A stretch of DNA of 32,155 nt. It comes from Actinomycetota bacterium (GTDB lineage Bacteria > Actinomycetota > Acidimicrobiia > Acidimicrobiales > JAMCPL01). A program made the translations under genes and the position numbers. The notes beneath the pieces were generated by a model. That model ran no database searches, was not told the DNA's origin, and saw only the letters and a list, made by a program, of their open reading frames with translations. Below, piece after piece: positions 31,900 to 32,155 of this stretch (the stretch's first letter is position 1; every line of letters starts with the position of its first letter). The stretch covers positions 1 to 32,155 of the forward strand of contig JAMCPC010000121.1 in assembly GCA_023379725.1 (NCBI GenBank). Direction: 5' to 3'.

Positions 31900-32068
31900 C
31901 TAGTGCAGTGCTTCGTAAATAGCGTGACGTTATCCGGCAAGTCAGGGGCGTCATCTGGCAAGGCCGAGGACGAAGGCGTAGCCGGAAGCTACGTTGAGGA
32001 CGAGAACGCCGTCAGGGGTGTCATCTGCCTGGCGGGAACCCATGGTTATTTGCGAGACACTACACTAA
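31900..32068. mobile_element. CTAG-ended inverted-repeat element just after pyrG
   Basis: A 169-bp copy in the orientation of the gltB copy, with left end CTAGTGCAGTGCTTCGTAAATA and right end complementary to it apart from a few mismatches, including the last base (CTAA instead of CTAG). The interior is nearly identical to the 18005 copy. It begins three bases after the pyrG stop codon, and its frame-equivalent of the gltB insert is open to the end. Confidence 0.9.
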
Positions 32069-32155
32069 GTTTTGATCTCCTTCCCACGGCTGAACTTGGA
32101 CACTGCTCAAGTCGAGCACTGCCGTACGGTGGATATGGTAAGTTCGTAGAATTAC

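Noticed and set aside
471..32068. CRISPR array or retron made of the repeated elements
   Set aside because: Copies are dispersed, 166-169 bp long and inverted-repeat-ended, with no regular spacers, cas genes or reverse transcriptase.

Overview
The window is a dense, double-stranded bacterial gene block of middling GC content, rich in ATA, AGA and AGG codons. It most resembles an unusual Actinomycetota genome, possibly Acidimicrobiia. Two neighbourhoods support this: HAD phosphatase - small basic protein - tlyA - nadK - recN - pyrG matches the mycobacterial Rv1692-Rv1699 order, and an Rv1828-type MerR regulator sits beside glycine cleavage genes as in Mycobacterium. The lineage call is an inference from memory, not a search.

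Layout. Positions 1-2852 (minus) hold a thiamine operon, thiO-thiS-thiG-thiD, with thiD running off the left edge. From 2946 (plus) come gltB and gltD, the two glutamate synthase subunits. A 569-base AT-rich spacer precedes a MerR regulator (10132) and glycine cleavage genes gcvT, gcvPA and gcvPB (10876-15357); gcvH is not in the window. A convergent minus-strand two-component system follows (sensor kinase 15537-17216, OmpR-type regulator 17209-17889). Next are der (18191), a small zinc-ribbon membrane protein, a minus-strand Lrp/AsnC-type RAM-domain protein, two MFS transporters and an ECF sigma factor with a fused zinc-binding anti-sigma-like tail. A DUF2892 membrane protein and a convergent msrB follow. 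The right third is the HAD - H1-tailed protein - tlyA - nadK - recN - pyrG cluster.

The most striking content is a family of short (166-169 bp) terminal-inverted-repeat elements with CTAG ends and no transposase. Full copies lie at 3510-3678, 15394-15559, 18005-18173 and 31900-32068, with partial or eroded copies at 471-562, 3484-3509 and about 24918-25034. They are not confined to spacers. One full copy plus a fragment is translated in frame inside gltB. One supplies the last residues and stop codon of the sensor kinase. Two tandem fragments encode the C-terminus of ThiG and the start codon and N-terminus of ThiD. This resembles the Rickettsia palindromic elements that insert into proteins, but in a different kind of bacterium.

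A second theme is low-complexity sequence inserted into, or added to, otherwise conserved enzymes: GltB, GcvT, GcvPA, GcvPB, ThiO, TlyA, the sensor kinase and one MFS protein. A third is translation starts. Several genes lack a Shine-Dalgarno sequence and have a -10 box 6-7 bases before the start codon, suggesting leaderless mRNAs. TTG or GTG starts are common, and tlyA has no canonical start where its homology begins. No tRNA, rRNA, CRISPR array, TPP riboswitch or glycine riboswitch was seen. The last 87 bases (32069-32155) hold nothing I can identify.
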